DNA from: Roseibium marinum
GTDB taxonomy: Bacteria > Pseudomonadota > Alphaproteobacteria > Rhizobiales > Stappiaceae
Length of the DNA: 64,000 bases
Direction of reading: 5' to 3'
Assembly (NCBI RefSeq): GCF_002906165.1
Contig: NZ_PPCN01000001.1
Coordinates: 1 to 64,000 of the forward strand
The position numbers and the translations under genes were made by a program. The notes under the pieces were generated by a model. The model saw only the letters and a program-made list of their open reading frames with translations. It made no database searches and was not told where the DNA came from. Below, piece by piece: positions 15,976-24,690 of the stretch; within the stretch, counting starts at the first letter, position 1, and each line of letters opens with the position of its first letter.

Positions 15976-17256
15976 ATGTTGATCGTTGCCATCGCCTTTG
16001 TCGTCTTCCTGCTTATGCGCATGCCGGTCGCCTTTGCCATTGGCATTTCCGGCGTTCTGTTTTTCGCCCAGCATCCCGAACTTCCGTTCACGATCCCGGC
16101 GCAGATCACGGTTTCGCAAACCCAGAATTTTTCACTTCTGGCGGTTCCGCTGTTCATCCTTGCGGGCAATTTCATGAACCGCTCGGGCATCACGAAGCGC
16201 CTCCTGGAACTGGCCTCGGTCATGACCGGCCGGTTGCGCGGCGGCCTTGCGCAGGTCTCCATAGCCCTGTCGGCACTGATGGGCGGCGTCTCCGGATCGG
16301 CAATCGCCGATGCCTCGATGCAGTCGCGGATGCTGGGAGAGGACATGGTCCGGCGCGGCTTCACCCGCGGATTTACCGCGGGTGTTCTCTCCTACGGTGC
16401 GGTTCTCACACCGATCATCCCGCCCGGGATCGGCATGATCCTCTTTGGCACGATCGGTCAGGTGTCCATCGGGCGGCTGTTCGCCGGCGGCGTGCTGCCG
16501 GCGCTGCTCCTCTGGCTGGCCTTGTCCCTGGCCGTCTGGCTCACGGCCCGCAGCCGCGGCTATGAACCCGAACGCAAGGTGCGCCCGAGCCTCAAGGAAA
16601 CCGCCCGCGCCTTCAAGGGCGGCATCTGGGCGCTGCTGTTCCCGGTATTCCTTCTGTTCGGCCTGAGGATGGGCGTCTTCACACCGTCGGAAATCGGCGC
16701 GTTTGCCGTGCTCTACGCGATCTTCATCGGGGTTCTGGTCTATCGTGAAATGAAGGCGAAGGGATTTATCGAGGCCCTGGAAGGCAGCCTGACGGATGTC
16801 GGCGCCGTGATGTTCCTGATCGCCTTGTCGGTGATCTTCAGCTACGGCCTCGTGTTCGAGCGGGTGCCGGAAGTCGTCTCGGGCTGGATACTCGGCGTGA
16901 CGGAAAACCCCTACGCCGCGATGATCCTCGTTGCGGTTTTCGTGCTGGTGATCGGCTTTTTCATCGACGCCACGGTGTTGATCATCATGCTGACGCCGAT
17001 ATTTCTGCCGGTCATCCGCCAACTCGGTGGCGATCCCGTGCATTTCGGCATCGTTTTCATCATCGCCGCCACCATCGGCAATTTCACTCCACCCGTAGGC
17101 GCGGCGATGTATGCCGTATGCTCGATCCTCAAATGCCCGATCGGTGAATATACCCGCGAGTCGAAGGGCCTGCTGGCCGCTGTCGCGCTCGTTGTCCTCC
17201 TTCTTGTGTTCCTGCCCGGTATCGTGCTGTTCCTGCCTGACCTGGTCTTTGGGTGA
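15976..17256 (+). CDS. dctM: TRAP large permease (DctM type)
   Basis: A 426-residue membrane protein. DctM motifs include LAVPLFILAGNFMNRSGI, LSYGAVLTPIIPPGIGM and GNFTPPVGAAMYAVCSI. It is the cation-coupled translocation subunit of this TRAP system. It is the last gene of its operon and converges with the amidohydrolase at 17307, with a gap of only 50 bases. I see no strong hairpin in that gap. Confidence 0.95.
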   Translation: MLIVAIAFVVFLLMRMPVAFAIGISGVLFFAQHPELPFTIPAQITVSQTQNFSLLAVPLFILAGNFMNRSGITKRLLELASVMTGRLRGGLAQVSIALSALMGGVSGSAIADASMQSRMLGEDMVRRGFTRGFTAGVLSYGAVLTPIIPPGIGMILFGTIGQVSIGRLFAGGVLPALLLWLALSLAVWLTARSRGYEPERKVRPSLKETARAFKGGIWALLFPVFLLFGLRMGVFTPSEIGAFAVLYAIFIGVLVYREMKAKGFIEALEGSLTDVGAVMFLIALSVIFSYGLVFERVPEVVSGWILGVTENPYAAMILVAVFVLVIGFFIDATVLIIMLTPIFLPVIRQLGGDPVHFGIVFIIAATIGNFTPPVGAAMYAVCSILKCPIGEYTRESKGLLAAVALVVLLLVFLPGIVLFLPDLVFG

Positions 17257-17306
17257 CGTTCGAGTTTGATTTATCCCTCATAATGAACGCTCTTTGGTAT
17301 CAGGTA

Positions 17307-18272
17307 TCACAGCTTGAGCAATACGCGGGCATTCAAGGAAAAGATGGCCTTTTTCAAGTCATGGTCCATCGGATGGGACCGCAGCCAGTCAACGCCGGAC
17401 CGATTGTCCGCATAGGGCCAGTCGACAGCAAAGAGAATGTGATCCGGGTTGAGGCATTCCAGACAGCAGCGGAGCGCCGCATCGGAGAAAAAGCCGCTGG
17501 TCGTCACGAAGAAGTTGTTTTTGAAGATCTCGGCAAAGCGCACCGCTGCGTTGCCGGGCCGCGCGAGCGACTCATCGATCCGGGGAAGCCAGAACGGCAG
17601 GGCCTCGCCCATATGCCCCAGGATGATCTTGAGGCCCGGATGGCGGTCGAAGACGCCGCTCAGGATAAGCCGGATGGCATGGGTCCCGGCCTCCACGCCA
17701 AAACCCCACGCAGGACCGGTCAGGGCCGGGTGGCTTTGGTCATACGGCGCGTAGCAGCTTTCGATCACCGCCTTGTCCGGGTGGGCCGGATGCAGATAGA
17801 TCGGCACGTCGAGCGCTTCCGCCCGGGCATAGATCGGCCAGAATTCCGCCGCGTCGACAAATTCGCCGCAGCTCTTTCCGTGGATCATCGCGCCTTTCAG
17901 GCCAAGTTCCTCGACGGCGCGCTGAAGTTCGTCGGCCGCGGCCTCCGGAACGGAGCTGGGGATCATTGCAAATCCGGCGAACCGGTCCGGCGTCTTCCGA
18001 ATGATTGCCGCGAGCGCGTCGTTGACTGCCCGGCAGGCTTCCACGGCGGTATCGCCGGTGAGACGCTGACTGCCCGGTGACTGGTGCGACAGCACCTGCA
18101 TGTCGATGCCTGCAGCATCCATTTCCTCGATGCGCACGCCTGCGAAATCGAAGAGCTTCCTGCCAAGCGCAGACGCCGGATCGGCCGCCGAAGCCAGATG
18201 CCGGGCGAGTGCGTCGTGCATGAAATGCTCTTCGATCGCAATGATTTCCGCGCTGGTGGTTACATCGGTCAT
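17307..18272 (-). CDS. Amidohydrolase-fold decarboxylase, gamma-resorcylate/5-carboxyvanillate type
   Basis: A 321-residue amidohydrolase_2 protein. Its N-terminus has the EEHF form (IIAIEEHFM) in which Glu and His bind the metal, as in gamma-resorcylate and 5-carboxyvanillate (LigW) decarboxylases. The later ligands are the His of YLHPAHP (about 165) and the Asp of FAVDWPY (about 280), and an LGHMGE motif follows the family. It probably removes CO2 from an aromatic acid without oxidation; other hydrolytic roles remain possible. The start is set by AGGGGGA upstream of the ATG. It is divergent from LacI-type operators at 18322 and 18353, so it is almost certainly in the LacI regulon. Confidence 0.85.
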   Translation of the reverse strand: MTDVTTSAEIIAIEEHFMHDALARHLASAADPASALGRKLFDFAGVRIEEMDAAGIDMQVLSHQSPGSQRLTGDTAVEACRAVNDALAAIIRKTPDRFAGFAMIPSSVPEAAADELQRAVEELGLKGAMIHGKSCGEFVDAAEFWPIYARAEALDVPIYLHPAHPDKAVIESCYAPYDQSHPALTGPAWGFGVEAGTHAIRLILSGVFDRHPGLKIILGHMGEALPFWLPRIDESLARPGNAAVRFAEIFKNNFFVTTSGFFSDAALRCCLECLNPDHILFAVDWPYADNRSGVDWLRSHPMDHDLKKAIFSLNARVLLKL

Positions 18273-18321
18273 GCGGTCCCCCTGGATATACGCAATCATG
18301 ACAATTGCGCCTGAAACTTTG

Positions 18322-18335
18322 TGCAATCGATTGCA
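18322..18335. promoter_or_regulatory. LacI operator, site 1
   Basis: A perfect 14-bp palindrome TGCAATCGATTGCA located 50 bases upstream of the amidohydrolase start. The central CG and overall form are typical of LacI/GalR operators, and the same sequence recurs at 18353, 19592 and 27005. It is probably the repressor site for the amidohydrolase promoter. Confidence 0.88.
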
Positions 18336-18352
18336 GGTAATTTCCGTGATTA

Positions 18353-18366
18353 TGCAATCGATTGCA
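18353..18366. promoter_or_regulatory. LacI operator, site 2
   Basis: A second perfect TGCAATCGATTGCA, 31 bp centre to centre from site 1, close to three helical turns. Two dimers could sit on the same DNA face and repress cooperatively. It lies upstream of the amidohydrolase and just beyond the 3' end of the lacI-type gene. Confidence 0.88.
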
Positions 18367-18452
18367 AAAAGGTCAATCGCTATAAGGACCGCGGACCGAT
18401 CGCTGCAAGGAGCGACTGCCCATCGGCCGGGATATCTGGGAATTCTTTCTTT

Positions 18453-19481
18453 TCAGGCCGGGTCGATGCGTTTCACGCTGCCGCGTTCGACGAGCTTGAC
18501 CGGCAGGATCGTGGTTCTGGGGATCGTGGCGTCCGGATCGGTCATCATCTTGATGAGTAGCTCCGCGCCGATGCGGCCGATATCGAACTGGGGGATCTGG
18601 ATCGTCGTCAGTCCCGGCGGGATGAGATCCAGAAACGGAATGCCGTTATAGCCGGTGACGGAGATGTCGTCGGGACACGACAGGCCGTGCTGGCGCAGCG
18701 CGTCGAACGCGCCGAGCGCCAGGCGGTCGTTGGCGCACAAGATGGCTGTGAACTCAGTGCCGGATTCCAGCAGTTGCCGGGTACAGCGCCGTCCCTCCTG
18801 CTCGTCGAAATAGTTCGAAACCACAAGCGCCTCGTCGGGAAGATCGAGGTGAAGTTCCTTTGCGGTTGCCTTGAAAGCCTCGATGCGTGCCCGGCCTGTC
18901 GAGAGGTTTTTCGGCCCGGCGATATGGGCGATGTGGCGGTGGCCATGCTCATGAAGATACCGCAGCATCATCGCAATTCCGCCCGGATCGTCATTGACCA
19001 CGGACGGGATTTCGCTGTTTTCGATCTGGCGGTTGACCGTCACCATCGGCAGGCCACGGCGCGCCACCTCGATCATGCGTGGATCGCTGAGATAGGGAGC
19101 GGCGTGGATGATGCCGTCCACCCCGCGTTCCAGCAGCACATCGACCAGTTTGGCTTCCCGCTTCCGGTCGCTGTCCGTGTTGACGATGATGGACGTGTAT
19201 CCGGCGGGCTCAAGAACGCTTTCCGCACCGCGCACGATTGGCGGAAACAGCGTGTTCTCGATATCCGGAATCATGAGACCGATGGACATGGTGCGCTTTG
19301 TGCGCAGGCTGGAGGCCAGTCGGTTCGGGCGGTAGCCCATGCGCTCCGCCGTGGAGCGGATTCTCTCCACCACCTCACGGGTCAGGGACGTCCGGGCATT
19401 GGGATCGAGCGCCCGCGAAACCGTCGAGACATGGACGCCGGTTTCTCGCGCGATGTCCTTTAGCGTAACCGGTTTGTTCAT
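18453..19481 (-). CDS. LacI-family transcriptional repressor
   Basis: A 342-residue LacI/GalR regulator. The N-terminal helix-turn-helix is VTLKDIARETGVHVSTVSRAL followed by the hinge RPNRLASSLR. The periplasmic-binding-protein-like effector domain covers about 60-335. The start is the ATG immediately before the DNA-binding domain; earlier in-frame codons would add a non-homologous extension crossing the operators. Sites at 19537 and 19592 lie just upstream, implying autoregulation, and identical sites mark three further promoters. The effector is unknown. The target genes suggest an aromatic or 2-oxoacid-derived inducer. Confidence 0.95.
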   Translation of the reverse strand: MNKPVTLKDIARETGVHVSTVSRALDPNARTSLTREVVERIRSTAERMGYRPNRLASSLRTKRTMSIGLMIPDIENTLFPPIVRGAESVLEPAGYTSIIVNTDSDRKREAKLVDVLLERGVDGIIHAAPYLSDPRMIEVARRGLPMVTVNRQIENSEIPSVVNDDPGGIAMMLRYLHEHGHRHIAHIAGPKNLSTGRARIEAFKATAKELHLDLPDEALVVSNYFDEQEGRRCTRQLLESGTEFTAILCANDRLALGAFDALRQHGLSCPDDISVTGYNGIPFLDLIPPGLTTIQIPQFDIGRIGAELLIKMMTDPDATIPRTTILPVKLVERGSVKRIDPA

Positions 19482-19536
19482 GCGTCCATTCTCGTCCGTT
19501 TCGATCTTATCAGTTTTAGGGGCGGCGGCGGTTTTT

Positions 19537-19550
19537 CGCAATCGTTTGCA
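19537..19550. promoter_or_regulatory. LacI operator, degenerate site
   Basis: CGCAATCGTTTGCA matches the palindrome TGCAATCGATTGCA at 12 of 14 positions. It lies 55 bases upstream of the lacI-type gene and 55 bp centre to centre from the strong site at 19592. It is probably an auxiliary site for autoregulation. Confidence 0.7.
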
Positions 19551-19591
19551 AAAAGGGATTGACAGGTTCTCAAAACCGTCCTTAGTATTTG

Positions 19592-19605
19592 TGCAATCGA
19601 TTGCG
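19592..19605. promoter_or_regulatory. LacI operator for the dehydrogenase/Liv operon and lacI
   Basis: TGCAATCGATTGCG, 13 of 14 bases identical to the consensus. It sits between the divergent lacI-type gene and the plus-strand operon starting at 19887. A TTGACA-like element (19559-19564) lies upstream, and TAGTAT at about 19583-19588 could serve as a -10. The operator would then overlap the transcription start of the plus-strand promoter. Confidence 0.82.
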
Positions 19606-19886
19606 TGATTTCTTCCCCAAAAGTGGAGAGGCGACAAGCGCGACATTTCAAGCCGGTCAGACTGATCAGACCGGAAAGGGAGGTTGAGGCCTGCGTGACG
19701 ACCGACGAACCCGAGGCATGACTGCGTGGCAGTGCCAAGGAAGCGGAAGCGCGTCGTCGGGTTTTCAATCCGATCAAGGGTGCAAACGTTCGCACGTAAA
19801 TCGTCTGGATACGGGACTCATCAGTCTGAATTCTTGCCCGCTGGACGGGCTCGGACTGCGAAAAGAATTATAAGTGGAGGTAAACT
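19606..19886 (+). other. Long structured leader upstream of the dehydrogenase/Liv operon
   Basis: About 280 bases separate the LacI operator from the first start codon, with no convincing coding frame. Several inverted repeats are present: ACTGC (19721-19725) with GCAGT (19729-19733), AACCCGA (19708-19714) with TCGGGTT (19757-19763), and the competing pair CCGACGA (19702-19708) with TCGTCGG (19754-19760). The last two stems are mutually exclusive, and the TCGGGTT arm continues into TTC. This may be a regulatory leader or attenuator, or simply an untranslated region. Confidence 0.45.
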
Positions 19887-20852
19887 ATGAGCAGCCTTAA
19901 GATTGGATGGGTCGGAATGGGGCGTATGGGGTATCCCATGGCCGAACGGCTCGTCGATGCGGGCTTCGATACCTATGTCTGGAACCGGACCCGGTCGAAA
20001 GCCGAACCGCTTGCCGCGAAGGGCGCAACGCTGGTCGATACGCCGCGCGACCTGGCGGGTGTCGACATTCTCGGAACCATGGTGTCCACCGGCAAGGACG
20101 TCGAACAGGTCTATTTCGGCGAAAACGGGGTTCTGTCAGGGGATGGAACACCGAAGATCTTCCTCGATTGCTCCTCGATTTCCAGCGAACAGTCGGCGGA
20201 TATCCGCACCCGCCTTGCCGAGCGCGGCGCCGAGCTGATTGCCTCGCCCGTCAGTGGCAACGGCAAATGCGTCAAGTCGGGCAAACTGAGCGCCGTGGCC
20301 TCCGGTCCGAAGGCGGCCTTCGACAAGGTGGAGCCGGTCATTTCCGCGATCGCCGCCAATGGCGCGTCCTATGTCGGCGAGGGCGAGCTCGCTCGCTTCT
20401 GCAAGATCGCCCATAACGTCTTTCTGGGCGTTGTTACGCAAAACCTGGCTGAAATCACGGTTCTGGCCGAAAAGGCAGGCGTGCCGAGAGCCGCTTTCCT
20501 GGATTTCATGAACAACTCGGTCATGGGCTCGATCTTCACGCGCTACAAGACCAACGCCTTCGTGAATCTCGACTGGACGACCACCTTCACACCGGAGCTG
20601 CTGCGCAAGGACCTGGATCTGGGTCTCGGGGCGGCACGCAATCTGGGCGTGCCGATGCCGGTGACGGCGGCAACCCGCGAAGCGTTGCAGGCTCATTTCG
20701 GCGCCGCTACGCTGAAGGAGGATCCCGACGCTTACCTGCAAAAGGATTTCTCGGCGCTTCTTGAAACAGTTGCCCTGGCCGCCGGCCTGGAACTCAAGAG
20801 CGAAGACACCCCATACCCGACAGGTCTGGAATTGCCGCAGGCCGCGGAATAA
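19887..20852 (+). CDS. 3-hydroxyisobutyrate dehydrogenase-family oxidoreductase
   Basis: A 321-residue beta-hydroxyacid dehydrogenase. The N-terminal NAD(P) motif is GWVGMGRMGYPMA (about 7-19). The substrate motif is present as DCSSISSEQ and SPVSGNGKCVKSGKL, and the catalytic Lys sits in CKIAHNVF (about 174). The all-alpha C-terminal domain has KDLDLGLGAARNLGVPMPVTA. It oxidises a 3-hydroxy acid or reduces a semialdehyde. It is the first gene of the Liv importer operon. GGAGG precedes the ATG. Confidence 0.92.
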   Translation: MSSLKIGWVGMGRMGYPMAERLVDAGFDTYVWNRTRSKAEPLAAKGATLVDTPRDLAGVDILGTMVSTGKDVEQVYFGENGVLSGDGTPKIFLDCSSISSEQSADIRTRLAERGAELIASPVSGNGKCVKSGKLSAVASGPKAAFDKVEPVISAIAANGASYVGEGELARFCKIAHNVFLGVVTQNLAEITVLAEKAGVPRAAFLDFMNNSVMGSIFTRYKTNAFVNLDWTTTFTPELLRKDLDLGLGAARNLGVPMPVTAATREALQAHFGAATLKEDPDAYLQKDFSALLETVALAAGLELKSEDTPYPTGLELPQAAE

Positions 20853-20860
20853 CCGCGGCC
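20840..20860 (+). other. Stem-loop overlapping the dehydrogenase stop codon
   Basis: A perfect 8-bp repeat GGCCGCGG / CCGCGGCC with a 5-nt loop AATAA that contains part of the TAA stop. There is no T-run. It lies between the dehydrogenase and the solute-binding-protein gene and may protect or partly terminate the upstream transcript. Confidence 0.6.
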
Positions 20861-20949
20861 GAGCGGATTTACGGCGCCAAGAAAAACCAGAACGGCGTCC
20901 TGGAACGAGGAAAGAGGGCCTTTAGTTCCGAAAACAGGGAGGAATAGCA

Positions 20950-22221
20950 ATGAAGCTTCTTACACTACTCACCACGACGGTTGCCGTCTGCGCCATGGCG
21001 ACGGCCGCTCACGCGGACATCAAGATCGGGGCGTCCCTGCCGCTGACCGGCGCGTTTTCAATCGCCGGAGCCAAGCACAAGCAGGGCTACGATCTGTGCG
21101 TGAAGATGCTGAACGACAGGGGTGGCATCGGCGGCGAGAAGATCGAACTGATCACCTCGGACAACCGTTCCGATCCGGCCACCGCCATCAGCCAGTATGA
21201 GCGGTTCATCAATGTCGACAATGTCAACGCCGTCTTCGGCACGTTCTCGTCGCGCCTGACTTTTCCGGTCGCGAACATCCTGGCGAAATACGGTTACGTG
21301 CATCCGGTTCCGGCCGGCGGCGCGCTGCGCATCTACAAGCAGGGACACGACAACCTGTTCTATTTTCAGCCGAATGCCGCCGAATATGTCGGCAGTTCCC
21401 TGAAAGGGTTGATCGAGGACCTGATTCCGGAAGGCGAGCGTCCGAAGACCGCCGCGGTCGTGGCGGCCGATGACTTCTTCGCCAATGCCGTGGAGGCCGG
21501 TTTCCTGGGCCAGAAGGTCATGGACCCGGCTGACGGCAGTGTCGTGGCCGATCTGGCTCCCGGTTATCTCGCCGATGCGGGCATCGAGGTCGTCTTTTCG
21601 GAAAAGTGGCCCGAGGAAGGCTTCAACGACTGGCTGAACCTTGCCAACTCCATCAAGCGCTCCAACGCCGAGCTTATTATCGCCTTGACCGCGTCCGCGG
21701 AAGAAGCGGTGCAGATTACGCGTGCGCTGAAGACCGTGCGGGCGGAACCCAAGATGGTCTACTACAGCCAGGGCACCCAGGCGGAATTCTATGAAGGCAC
21801 CCAGGGCGCGTCCGACAGCATCCTGATGCACACGTCCTGGCATCCTGCGGCTCCCTACAAGGGCACCCTTGCCGGCGAAGAGTTCACCAACGCCGATTTT
21901 GTCGCCGCGTTCCAGGAGGAATACGACGCGGCGCCGGATGAAGATGCGGCGATTCCGTTCGCGGTCTGCCAGGGGATCGAACAGGCCATCATCGGCGCCG
22001 GTTCGACTGACAATGCCGCCATGGGCAAATGGCTGTCCGAACGCACAGCCGACAATCCGGTACGCACGATCCTGGGCCGTTTCGCCTGGGACGACGTCGG
22101 CCTGCCGGTCAACAAGCCGTTCCTCGTCGCCCAGTGGAACGACGGCGAATTGCAGTTCGTCTATCCGACGGACGAATTCGACGGGGTCTCCAAGATGACC
22201 TATCCCAAGCAGGGATTCTGA
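20950..22221 (+). CDS. livK: Liv-type ABC substrate-binding protein
   Basis: A 423-residue periplasmic receptor of the Peripla_BP_6 type with a signal peptide of about 22 residues ending AAHA|D. The opening IKIGASLPLTGAFS and the GGIGGEKIELI segment are family hallmarks. This branch is longer than E. coli LivK and often binds aromatic acids, amides or urea rather than branched-chain amino acids. GGGAGG precedes the start. The matching ATPases and permeases follow in order G-F-H-M. Confidence 0.92.
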   Translation: MKLLTLLTTTVAVCAMATAAHADIKIGASLPLTGAFSIAGAKHKQGYDLCVKMLNDRGGIGGEKIELITSDNRSDPATAISQYERFINVDNVNAVFGTFSSRLTFPVANILAKYGYVHPVPAGGALRIYKQGHDNLFYFQPNAAEYVGSSLKGLIEDLIPEGERPKTAAVVAADDFFANAVEAGFLGQKVMDPADGSVVADLAPGYLADAGIEVVFSEKWPEEGFNDWLNLANSIKRSNAELIIALTASAEEAVQITRALKTVRAEPKMVYYSQGTQAEFYEGTQGASDSILMHTSWHPAAPYKGTLAGEEFTNADFVAAFQEEYDAAPDEDAAIPFAVCQGIEQAIIGAGSTDNAAMGKWLSERTADNPVRTILGRFAWDDVGLPVNKPFLVAQWNDGELQFVYPTDEFDGVSKMTYPKQGF

Positions 22222-22235
22222 TAAGCTGAAAACGG

Positions 22236-22307
22236 CCGGGCACGGCAACGCGCCCGGTCACTTTGTACCGATCAACTCCGGATGACCGTCGGTTCCGACC
22301 GGTCATC
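22236..22307 (+). other. Two consecutive stem-loops after the binding-protein gene
   Basis: The first stem is CCGGGC / GCCCGG (22236-22241 with 22252-22257), extendable by two pairs including a GT wobble. The second has a 5' arm GATGACCGTCGG (22281-22292) and a 3' arm CCGACCGGTCATC (22295-22307), with a single bulged base. Neither has a T-run, and the operon continues. They probably stabilise the upstream binding-protein mRNA or reduce read-through to the transporter genes. Confidence 0.65.
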
Positions 22308-22343
22308 CGTTGATCAGGACGAATTTTGAGCGGAGGAGCGCAT

Positions 22344-23087
22344 ATGCTTGAGGTCAGGAGCCTGAGCAAACACTTCGGCGGTATTCAGGCGGTCGACAAA
22401 TGCTCGTTTGTCGCCGAGCGTGGCAAGATCACCGCGCTGATCGGGCCGAACGGGGCGGGCAAGACGACCGCTTTCAACTGCATCAGCCGCACGATGGCGC
22501 CCTCGGCCGGGGAAATCCGCCTGGATGGCAGGCGCATCGACACCCTTCGCCCCTACCAGGTCACGGCCGCGGGCCTGTCGCGGACCTTCCAGATCTCGCG
22601 CAATCTCGCTGACATGACGGTGCTTGAAAACGTTATCTGCCAGTCGAAGATCCACGGTTGGAGGGATCTCTTCCGGCCGGCGATGAGCGCGGAGGAGATC
22701 GACAAGGCCTTCGGCATCCTCGAATTCCTCGGCATCACGCGCATCGCCAACGAAGACGGCTCCAACCTGAGTTACGGCCAGAAAAAGCTGATGGACCTGG
22801 CGGCGCTCCTGATGAGCGACCCGAAGATCATCCTGCTCGATGAACCGGCCGGCGGTGTCAATCCGACGCTGCTGGAGGAAATCATCGGCCATATCCGCAA
22901 GCTCAACGAGCAGGGGCTGACGGTGCTTATCGTCGAACACAACATGGACCTGATCATGCGATTGTCCCACCGGGTTGTCGTCATGGCACATGGACGGGTG
23001 ATTGCCGATGGCACGCCCGACGAGGTCCGCGAAAATCCGGATGTGCTGGACGCCTATCTGGGCGGCGCGCTTGAGGAGGCTGCATGA
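22344..23087 (+). CDS. livG: Liv-type ABC ATPase (LivG)
   Basis: A 247-residue ATP-binding subunit. Walker A is GPNGAGKTT (about 39-47), the ABC signature is the LSYGQKKLMDLA variant, and Walker B is ILLDEPAGG. The ARM-type long insertion before the signature and the terminal VLDAYLGG are specific to LivG. The start is the ATG after GGAGGAG. It pairs with LivF to power the LivHM channel. Confidence 0.95.
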   Translation: MLEVRSLSKHFGGIQAVDKCSFVAERGKITALIGPNGAGKTTAFNCISRTMAPSAGEIRLDGRRIDTLRPYQVTAAGLSRTFQISRNLADMTVLENVICQSKIHGWRDLFRPAMSAEEIDKAFGILEFLGITRIANEDGSNLSYGQKKLMDLAALLMSDPKIILLDEPAGGVNPTLLEEIIGHIRKLNEQGLTVLIVEHNMDLIMRLSHRVVVMAHGRVIADGTPDEVRENPDVLDAYLGGALEEAA

Positions 23088-23812
23088 GCGGACTTCTGGA
23101 AGTTTCCAATGTGGTTGCCGGTTACGGCGACGGCCCCGCCATCCTGGACGGCGCCAACCTGTCGGTTCAGCCGGGCAAGGTTCACTGCATCATCGGCCCG
23201 AACGGCGCCGGCAAATCCACGCTGTTGAAGACCATTGTCGGCATGCTGAAGATCCGTCAGGGCAGCGTGACCTTCAAGGGCGAGAGCCTTAAGGGCAAGC
23301 GGCCGGATCAGATTCTGCGCCGGGGCATATGCTTCGTCCCGCAGGAACGGGCGCTGTTTCCCAAGATGACCGTTCGGGAAAACCTGCGCATGGGCGGCTT
23401 CTCGCTGGCCGACAAGTCGAAGCTGGAAAAGCGGATCGACGAAATCGAGGAGCGCTTTCCGATCCTGGGCGAACGGCGCGACCAGCACGCCGGTACGATG
23501 TCGGGCGGCCAGCAGCAGACCCTTGCGATGGCACGCACCCTGATCCTCAAGCCGGAAATCGTCATGCTCGACGAGCCGTCTCTCGGGCTCGCCCCGAAGA
23601 TCGTCAAGGAAGTCTTTTCCATCATGCGGCTGATGGCCGATGAGGGGATCACCATCCTGCTTGTTGAGCAGAACGCGCTGATGGGATTGAAGCACGCCGA
23701 CTGGGGCGTGGTGCTCGACCTTGGCCGGACCCTGTTCGAAGGGCCCGCGGCGGAGGTGCTGACGGATCCGAGGATCCAGGAACTCTATCTTGGTGGAAAG
23801 AAGGCGGCGTAA
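23084..23812 (+). CDS. livF: Liv-type ABC ATPase (LivF)
   Basis: A 242-residue ATPase with Walker A GPNGAGKST, signature MSGGQQQTLAMARTL and Walker B IVMLDEPSLGLAP. The C-terminal RIQELYLGG is LivF-typical. It overlaps livG by ATGA and livH by one base (TAATG), which indicates translational coupling. It forms the heterodimeric motor with LivG. Confidence 0.95.
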   Translation: MSGLLEVSNVVAGYGDGPAILDGANLSVQPGKVHCIIGPNGAGKSTLLKTIVGMLKIRQGSVTFKGESLKGKRPDQILRRGICFVPQERALFPKMTVRENLRMGGFSLADKSKLEKRIDEIEERFPILGERRDQHAGTMSGGQQQTLAMARTLILKPEIVMLDEPSLGLAPKIVKEVFSIMRLMADEGITILLVEQNALMGLKHADWGVVLDLGRTLFEGPAAEVLTDPRIQELYLGGKKAA

Positions 23813-24690
23813 TGGCTGAGGTCATTCAAATACTTATACTCGGGATGGCACTCGGCGGGGTCTATGCCCTGATGGGCTCCGGGCTGAGCCTGGTTTTCGG
23901 TGTCATGCGCATCGTCAACCTGGCACATCCGGTGCTGATCATGGCGGGGGCCTATGTCGCCTACTGGGCGGCCCGCCTCTACGGCCTCGATCCGCTTCTC
24001 ACGCTTCCGATTGCCGCCGTCATCCTCGCGGCAACCGGTGTGATCCTCTACAAGCTGGTCTTCGAACGCGAGGCCAGATCCGCGAAATACTCCGAAATGA
24101 CCGTGCTCCTGACCTTCGCCCTGGCGATGGTGATCGAGGGTGCCCTGGGGACGGCCTTCACCAACACCCAGCGCGTCACTTCGCCGGACTATGCCACCGA
24201 CGCGTTCTTTATCGGCGACATCTTCATCCCCAAGGGACAGCTCTATGCCGGCATTGTTTCCCTCGCGATCATTTCCGCGCTGGCCCTGTTTCTGAAATAC
24301 TCCCGCTTCGGCTATGCGATCCGCGCCACCACCCAGAACCGGGAGGCGGCCGAACTGCTCGGCGTGAACGTCAATTTCGTCGGGCTTGTGAGTTTCGCGA
24401 TCGGGATCGGCCTTGCCGGCGCGGCGGGATCGCTGGTGTCCTTCGTGTTCTCGTTCTTTCCGGCAAAACACTGGGAGTGGATCGCCGTCCTGATGTCCCT
24501 CGTGGTGCTTGGCGGCATGGGCTCGATTTTCGGCACCGTCCTGGCCTCGTTCATCCTGGCCGTCGTTGCCGCCTTCATCGGCGCCTATTTCGGCGCCACC
24601 TGGTCCACCCTGACATTCTTTGTCGCCCTGTTCGTGGTGCTTCTTGTCAGGCCCCAGGGGATCTTTGGCGAAAAACCGGAGTTGGCATAG
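23812..24690 (+). CDS. livH: Liv-type permease (LivH)
   Basis: A 292-residue inner-membrane protein with about eight helices. LivH motifs are GVYALMGSGLSLVFGVMRIVN at the N-terminus (first helix) and the EAA-like cytoplasmic loop TTQNREAAELLGVNV that contacts the ATPases. VVLGGMGSIFGTVLASFILA follows near the end. It forms the translocation channel together with LivM, whose GTG start overlaps its stop by one base. Confidence 0.94.
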   Translation: MAEVIQILILGMALGGVYALMGSGLSLVFGVMRIVNLAHPVLIMAGAYVAYWAARLYGLDPLLTLPIAAVILAATGVILYKLVFEREARSAKYSEMTVLLTFALAMVIEGALGTAFTNTQRVTSPDYATDAFFIGDIFIPKGQLYAGIVSLAIISALALFLKYSRFGYAIRATTQNREAAELLGVNVNFVGLVSFAIGIGLAGAAGSLVSFVFSFFPAKHWEWIAVLMSLVVLGGMGSIFGTVLASFILAVVAAFIGAYFGATWSTLTFFVALFVVLLVRPQGIFGEKPELA

